NCBI GenBank assembly: GCA_016191985.1
Contig: JACPVB010000105.1
Span: 1 to 8,209 of the forward strand
DNA length: 8,209 bases
DNA from: Chloroflexota bacterium
GTDB taxonomy: Bacteria > Chloroflexota > Anaerolineae > Anaerolineales > Villigracilaceae
Reading direction: 5' to 3'
The notes beneath the pieces were generated by a model. It made no database searches. It was given only the letters and a program-made list of their open reading frames with translations, and was not told the origin of the DNA. Within the stretch, counting starts at the first letter, position 1. Every line of letters begins with the position of its first letter. Positions 4,342-8,209 of the stretch are shown here, in pieces. The position numbers were made by a program, and so were the translations under genes.

Positions 4342-5958
4342 ATGAACCGCAAACTTGACCTCCCAGCGCCTTTACTTTTTACCGCACTGCTTTTCGGCGC
4401 CATCCTCCGTTTTTATCCCGTCCTCTCCAATGGCTTCCCGCTCAATGACGGCGGCATGTTCTACACCATGGTTCATGATTTGATGTCAAATGGATATGCC
4501 CTGCCGCAATTTACAACCTACAACCACGCGGAGATTCCCTTCGCCTATCCGCCCTTTGGATTTTATGGAACCGCGCTTCTTTCCGCGCTTTTGCCTGGTT
4601 CTGATCTAACGATATTTCTCTACCTCCCGGCCTTTGTCAACACCATCTCCATCCTTGTCTTTTATCTCTTCGCCAAAGAGACTCTCAACTCTCGCACCAC
4701 CGCCTCCCTTGCGACTGTGGTGTATGCGCTTGCGCCGCGTTCCTTTCTCTGGCAGGTGATGGGCGGTGGAGTCACCCGCTCCTTCGGCATGTTATTTTTA
4801 TTGCTGATGTTGTGGCAGGCGAAAAAACTATTTCGTGCGTCGCACCTTACTCAACAGGGAAAAACCAGCCGGGAAGATTTGTCTCATTTAACAGAAAGAC
4901 CCAAGCCGTTTGGTGCGACGCACCCTCTTGTTCTCACCGTCCTCTTCGGCGCAGGGACGGTGTTAAGTCACCCACAGACAGCGTTACATGCCGCATTGGG
5001 CGGCGCGTTGATCTTCCTCTTTTACGGCCTCAACAAACGCGGGTTTATTTCCGCTTTTTTCGTTGGGCTTGGTGTGGTTCTGCTCACCTCGCCCTGGTGG
5101 GGACTTGTGTTTTCGCGCCACGGTCTACAAACTTTTATCTCCGCGGGCCAAACCAGCCAGCGGACTCTCAGGTCTTATTTGTCAATTATTCAATTCGATG
5201 GCCTGGGTGACTATCTTTACCTGCCAGCCACCCTCCTCGCATTTATTGGAATTTACATTTTTTTCAAACAGCGAAATTATTTTCTGGTCTCGTGGGCCGT
5301 CCTTGCCTATCTGATCGACCCGCGTGGAGGAAGTGGCATTGCTTTGTTATCCATGTCCATGCTGGCGGCGGTGGGGATTCTTAAACTGTCCGCGTGGATC
5401 AGCCGCTCGGAGGGCGAACAGGCCGAGGTCCTATTAATGAGGCGCGGTAGTCAGGCGCTCGTTTTTGGCGCGATGTTCTGGTTTGTGCTTGTCGCTGCCG
5501 TCACCGATTTTCAGTTGATAAACACAAGTTTGAAGGAAGGCGAATTGAAAATGGTTGAGTGGGTCAATTCTGACGCGGGGGAAGGTAAAACTTTTTTACT
5601 GGCGACGGGGCGCGAGTTTTCCATGTCTGACCCGCTGCAGGAGTGGTTCCCCGCCTTGACCGGCCAATACAGCGCGACAACCCTGCAAGGGTTGGAATGG
5701 ACTTTGGCCGAGGGATTTTTCCCCTGGTATGAGCAACTGGCTGAATTCCAGCATTGCGCGAATGTGAATTGTGTAAGCGAATGGACAAACCGCAACGGCG
5801 TGGATTACGATTATTTGGTCGTGATGATCCCTGATGAAGATGACAGGAACGAATTGTCGCTTTCCCTGCGGAGCCTGGCAGGTTCTGCCTGCAGTTCGGG
5901 AGAGTATTTGCTCGTGTATGAATCCGGGCGGGCGCTGGTGTTTGAATATAAAAAGTGA
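4342..5958 (+). CDS. Polytopic membrane protein, probable GT-C-type glycosyltransferase
   Basis: 538 residues. About 11 hydrophobic segments: residues 8-29, 70-85, 90-110, 120-137, 147-164, 195-228 (one or two), 234-255, 291-308 and three more before 390; then a soluble C-terminal part of about 148 residues with SDPLQEWFPALTG and DYDYLVVMIPDEDD. TM1 is followed directly by LNDGGMFY (D36), the place where GT-C enzymes of the ArnT/PMT/STT3 type carry an acidic catalytic residue, and the fold order (helices, then an outer C-terminal domain) agrees. Substrate is unknown; a plain hypothetical membrane protein is the alternative. The reading frame stays open upstream to 4081, but that stretch is the T-box on the other strand, so I start at ATG 4342, right behind TATAAT. 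A palindrome-bounded hydrophilic stretch occupies residues 165-194. The stop codon lies in the terminator stem of the converging operon. Confidence 0.8.
   Translation: MNRKLDLPAPLLFTALLFGAILRFYPVLSNGFPLNDGGMFYTMVHDLMSNGYALPQFTTYNHAEIPFAYPPFGFYGTALLSALLPGSDLTIFLYLPAFVNTISILVFYLFAKETLNSRTTASLATVVYALAPRSFLWQVMGGGVTRSFGMLFLLLMLWQAKKLFRASHLTQQGKTSREDLSHLTERPKPFGATHPLVLTVLFGAGTVLSHPQTALHAALGGALIFLFYGLNKRGFISAFFVGLGVVLLTSPWWGLVFSRHGLQTFISAGQTSQRTLRSYLSIIQFDGLGDYLYLPATLLAFIGIYIFFKQRNYFLVSWAVLAYLIDPRGGSGIALLSMSMLAAVGILKLSAWISRSEGEQAEVLLMRRGSQALVFGAMFWFVLVAAVTDFQLINTSLKEGELKMVEWVNSDAGEGKTFLLATGREFSMSDPLQEWFPALTGQYSATTLQGLEWTLAEGFFPWYEQLAEFQHCANVNCVSEWTNRNGVDYDYLVVMIPDEDDRNELSLSLRSLAGSACSSGEYLLVYESGRALVFEYKK
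4835..4923. repeat. 89-bp element bounded by nested palindromes, inside the membrane-protein gene
   Basis: GTGCGTCGCACC (4835-4846) and GGTGCGACGCAC (4912-4923) are perfect 12-bp inverted repeats. Each arm holds its own odd-centred palindrome (GTGCG-T-CGCAC and GTGCG-A-CGCAC). The 65 bp between them are AT-richer than the arms. It encodes residues 165-194, a polar stretch (from RASHLTQQ to PFGATHP) between a hydrophobic helix ending near 164 and the next one starting near 195, so it sits in a loop and keeps the frame. The borders of the insert itself, and any target duplication, cannot be set without homologues. Confidence 0.85.
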
Positions 5959-5983
5959 CAGTCGCATTTTATGACTGTCACTT
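5950..5983 (-). terminator. Terminator of the HD-M1 operon
   Basis: AAGTGACAGTC (5953-5963) and GACTGTCACTT (5973-5983) form a perfect 11-bp stem with a 9-nt loop. On the minus strand a run of five T (5954-5950) follows, so it terminates the M1 peptidase message, 6 nt after its stop codon. On the plus strand it could slow or protect the membrane-protein mRNA end but no T run follows. The plus-strand stop codon TGA (5956-5958) is within the stem. Confidence 0.85.
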
Positions 5984-5989
5984 CGTGGT

Positions 5990-7498
5990 TTATTCGGACC
6001 CGGGTTTCGGGAGGGGCGGGAGTTGTTCGTCGTACAGCCAGGCATCGAAGAGTTCGCCCAGTTCCCTGCCGCTGACTTCCTCCGCCACCTGAATAAAATC
6101 CTCGGTGGCTGCGTTGCCGAATTTGTAGCTGTCGTAATAAACCTTTAATATCTCAAAGAAAACTTCATCCCCCACGGTAAGCCGCAGGGCGTGGAGAGTA
6201 AGCCCGCCGCGAAGGTAAACCCCGCCGTTGAAAAGATTATTTGCAGCGGGGCTGCCGGGCGGTGGATAATATTCGGAGTTGGCGCTGACTTCTTCATACA
6301 CACTGGCTGCCCAGTTTTTCATCCCCGTGCTTCCATCTAAATATTCAACCCACAGCCCCTCGCCGTAGGTGGCGAACCCTTCGTTGAGCCAGATGTCGCT
6401 CCAATCCGCCACACTGACGCTGTCGCCGAACCATTGATGAACGAGTTCATGCGCCACCACAGCCTCGGTGCCTTCGATATCTGCGGTGTTCACCATGTCG
6501 ATGCCAAAGATGGACATGGTCTGGTTTTCGAGCGCAGCGCCGAACTCCGCATCCATTACGAGAGAGCCGTACACCTCGAAGGGATACTCCCCAAAGATCC
6601 CGCTAAAGTAGTCGATCATTTCGCCTTGCCGCGCGAATGGCTCGCTCATGTCATCGGGCAGGCTGGCGGCATAATAATTTCGGATGGGCACGCCGCTTTC
6701 CGATTCCATGGTTTCCAAATCGAAGTCATTGATGTTGATGGTCGTCATGTAGCTGGCCATGGGGTCGCGTACTTGAAAGTGATAGGTGGTTGTGTCGCCG
6801 TTATCCTTCGTTTCTTCGAGCACACCGTTGGCGGCAACTTCATAGGGTTTGGGAACCGTCACAATGATGGTATAGATTGCCTTATCGAGCGGATGGTCGT
6901 TGACCGGGTAAAAGCTGGCGGAACCATCCGGCTCGCTCAATACGAAGATGCCGCTATCGTACACGATCCAGCCGGTGGGGAAGGGCAGCGCCTGGGACCT
7001 CATGCTGCTGGGAATGCCTTGATATTCCACAACGACGGTGAATTCATCGCTATTTTCCAACGGCTGGGATGGGACGACCGTCAGCTCCTGGCCGTTGCGC
7101 TCGAACTCCGCCGCTTCATCATTGACCGTCAGGCTGGTGACTTGGAACCCGGCAAAATCCAGGTTGAAGCGACTCAGGTCCTGTGTGGCAACAGCTTCGA
7201 TGGTGGTGACGGCTTCCAGGTCACTGGTGGCAACATCCTTGACAGTGATGTCGAGGGTGTAGGTTTTTGTGTCGTAGCCGCCGTTGCCAAAATTGGGATA
7301 AAGCGAGTCACCCAGGCCGGCGGAACCGAATTGGGAATCGTCTACGCTCGGGGGTTCGGTGGGAAGGGGAGGCTCTGTCGACTCGCTGGTGGGTCCCTCG
7401 GTGGGCACGTCTGTCGGTGTGATTGCATTGCACGCCAGGATCGATCCCACGATGAGGATGAGACCGAATCCCATTTGTATGTTTCTTATTTTTTTCAT
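5990..7498 (-). CDS. M1-family zinc metallopeptidase, lipoprotein
   Basis: 502 residues. N-terminal lipoprotein signal: MKK, hydrophobic core, lipobox ILAC with Cys23 as the lipidation site, then a Pro/Thr/Glu-rich spacer to about residue 60, so it should be anchored on the outer face of the membrane. The beta-rich N-terminal domain runs about 75-275. The catalytic part has GAALEN (E324; replaces the usual GAMEN exopeptidase motif), HELVH (H350, E351, H354) with the third zinc ligand E373 in WLNEGFATY after exactly 18 residues, and the likely transition-state tyrosine Y428 in VYLRGG. It ends soon after the catalytic domain, without the long helical C-terminal domain of ~850-residue M1 enzymes. 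Expected role: release of N-terminal residues from peptides outside the cell. ATG 7498 has AAGGAG 5 nt upstream; the upstream in-frame start at 7540 would spoil the signal peptide. Overlaps the HD gene by ATGA. Confidence 0.93.
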   Translation of the reverse strand: MKKIRNIQMGFGLILIVGSILACNAITPTDVPTEGPTSESTEPPLPTEPPSVDDSQFGSAGLGDSLYPNFGNGGYDTKTYTLDITVKDVATSDLEAVTTIEAVATQDLSRFNLDFAGFQVTSLTVNDEAAEFERNGQELTVVPSQPLENSDEFTVVVEYQGIPSSMRSQALPFPTGWIVYDSGIFVLSEPDGSASFYPVNDHPLDKAIYTIIVTVPKPYEVAANGVLEETKDNGDTTTYHFQVRDPMASYMTTININDFDLETMESESGVPIRNYYAASLPDDMSEPFARQGEMIDYFSGIFGEYPFEVYGSLVMDAEFGAALENQTMSIFGIDMVNTADIEGTEAVVAHELVHQWFGDSVSVADWSDIWLNEGFATYGEGLWVEYLDGSTGMKNWAASVYEEVSANSEYYPPPGSPAANNLFNGGVYLRGGLTLHALRLTVGDEVFFEILKVYYDSYKFGNAATEDFIQVAEEVSGRELGELFDAWLYDEQLPPLPKPGSE

Positions 7499-8178
7499 GA
7501 TTGCTCCTTGGTATCTTCCGCAATGTCCCGGCCATCCCATTCTTCCATAAACTGGCTGAGGAACTCGACCATAACCTGGTGCCGTTGTTCCGCGGCTCGT
7601 TTGGCGGTTTCTGTATTCATCCGGTCCTTCAACAAAAGCAGTTTTTCGTAAAAGTGGTTGATGGTGGCGCTTTTGCTGTTTTTGTATTCCTCAAAACTGT
7701 TGTGCATTTGCGGCGGGGACTCGGGGTCGTACAGCATTCGGTTTTTGTAGCCGCCATAGGCGAAGGCGCGGCCAATACCGACAGCGCCGATGGCATCGAG
7801 CCGGTCGGCGTCCTGCACAATGAAGCCTTCGATGTTTTTCATTTTATTTTCCACGCCTGCGCCTTTGTAGGAGATGTGTTTGATGATCTCGCAGACTGCG
7901 TCAGCGGTGGGAATGTCTACGGAGCAGGATTCAAGCCAGGCACGGGCGCGAAGCGGGGTTTCATCGCCTGTTTCGTTAAATTTCCAGTCATCAAGATCGT
8001 GAAGCAAAGCGGCAAGTTCCACGATGAACCGGTCCGCCCGCCCTGCGTCATGCTCGCAAATGGAAATGGCATTCTTCCACACGCGGTGGATGTGCCACCA
8101 ATCATGCCCCGAGGAATCGTCGCTGAATTCCTGCTTTATATATTCAACTGTTTTTTGGATGATGTCTTGTTGATTCAT
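7495..8178 (-). CDS. HD-domain phosphohydrolase, YedJ/YpgQ type
   Basis: 227 residues, cytoplasmic. HD superfamily metal-site residues: GHDWWHIHRV (H29, with H25 near), ALLHDLDDWK (H60, D61) and VQDADRLDAIGAVGIGRAF (D125 or D128); the last motif plus YGGYKNRMLYDP is typical of the YedJ/YpgQ group, small metal-dependent phosphohydrolases, some of them shown to act on nucleotides. The natural substrate here is unknown. I chose ATG 8178 because the protein then begins a few residues before the usual family N-terminus (IIQKTVEYIKQEF). Its AAGGA is only 1 nt from the ATG, closer than normal; an in-frame TTG at 8196 is the alternative. Its TGA overlaps the ATG of the M1 gene, so the two are translationally coupled. 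The 31 bp to the right edge show no clear promoter. Confidence 0.92.
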   Translation of the reverse strand: MNQQDIIQKTVEYIKQEFSDDSSGHDWWHIHRVWKNAISICEHDAGRADRFIVELAALLHDLDDWKFNETGDETPLRARAWLESCSVDIPTADAVCEIIKHISYKGAGVENKMKNIEGFIVQDADRLDAIGAVGIGRAFAYGGYKNRMLYDPESPPQMHNSFEEYKNSKSATINHFYEKLLLLKDRMNTETAKRAAEQRHQVMVEFLSQFMEEWDGRDIAEDTKEQS

Positions 8179-8209
8179 TTCCTTATTTTCCCACAAAATA
8201 ATTCGGGCA

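Noticed and set aside
7499..7540. Upstream start for the M1 peptidase at 7540
   Set aside because: It would put 14 polar residues before the lipoprotein signal and lies far inside the HD gene; ATG 7498 has its own AAGGAG and the ATGA overlap.
6434..7651. Open frame of 405 codons on the plus strand opposite the M1 peptidase
   Set aside because: Antisense to a protein with intact HEXXH-x18-E zinc site and signal peptide; its own translation has no recognisable domain and no ribosome binding site.

Overview
The window looks like chromosomal DNA of an Anaerolineae-type member of the Chloroflexota, probably a metagenome-derived genome. This is an inference from four things: the style of the phenylalanyl-tRNA synthetase subunits (including a four-cysteine insertion in PheS), a T-box leader with a full set of classical motifs, a four-helix-bundle (IVP/S23-type) gene between pheS and pheT, and many small palindromic repeats, some inside coding sequences. 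No 16S rRNA or other decisive marker is present. Layout: from the left edge to about 4325 everything reads on the minus strand and forms one phenylalanine tRNA-charging operon: promoter (4298-4325), T-box riboswitch with Phe specifier and terminator (3983-4291), a 138-bp inverted-repeat element in the leader (3838-3975), pheS (2761-3819), a four-helix-bundle gene (2227-2697), and pheT (from 2198, running off the left edge without its C-terminal domain). pheT is open and uninterrupted over 732 codons. Divergently, a membrane protein of GT-C glycosyltransferase character reads on the plus strand (4342-5958); its promoter lies back to back with the pheS promoter and its mRNA is probably leaderless. 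It converges on a minus-strand operon of two genes: an HD-domain phosphohydrolase of the YedJ/YpgQ type (7495-8178), then a lipoprotein zinc peptidase of the M1 family (5990-7498), coupled by an ATGA overlap and ended by a stem-loop terminator at 5950-5983. How the genes work together: uncharged tRNA-Phe should bind the T-box leader and permit transcription of pheS, the four-helix gene and pheT, whose products (PheS and PheT) form the alpha2beta2 synthetase. The other three genes have no evident link to this. The most unusual content is a layer of small repeats. Two coding-sequence elements, in pheT (1495-1527) and in the membrane protein (4835-4923), share one design: two copies of a short odd-centred palindrome, arranged so that the copies are also exact inverted repeats of each other. 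A third, weaker palindrome lies in pheT (314-334), a MITE-like element lies between the T-box terminator and the pheS start, and the four-helix gene is bounded by 13-bp near-perfect inverted repeats as if it were a discrete inserted cassette.
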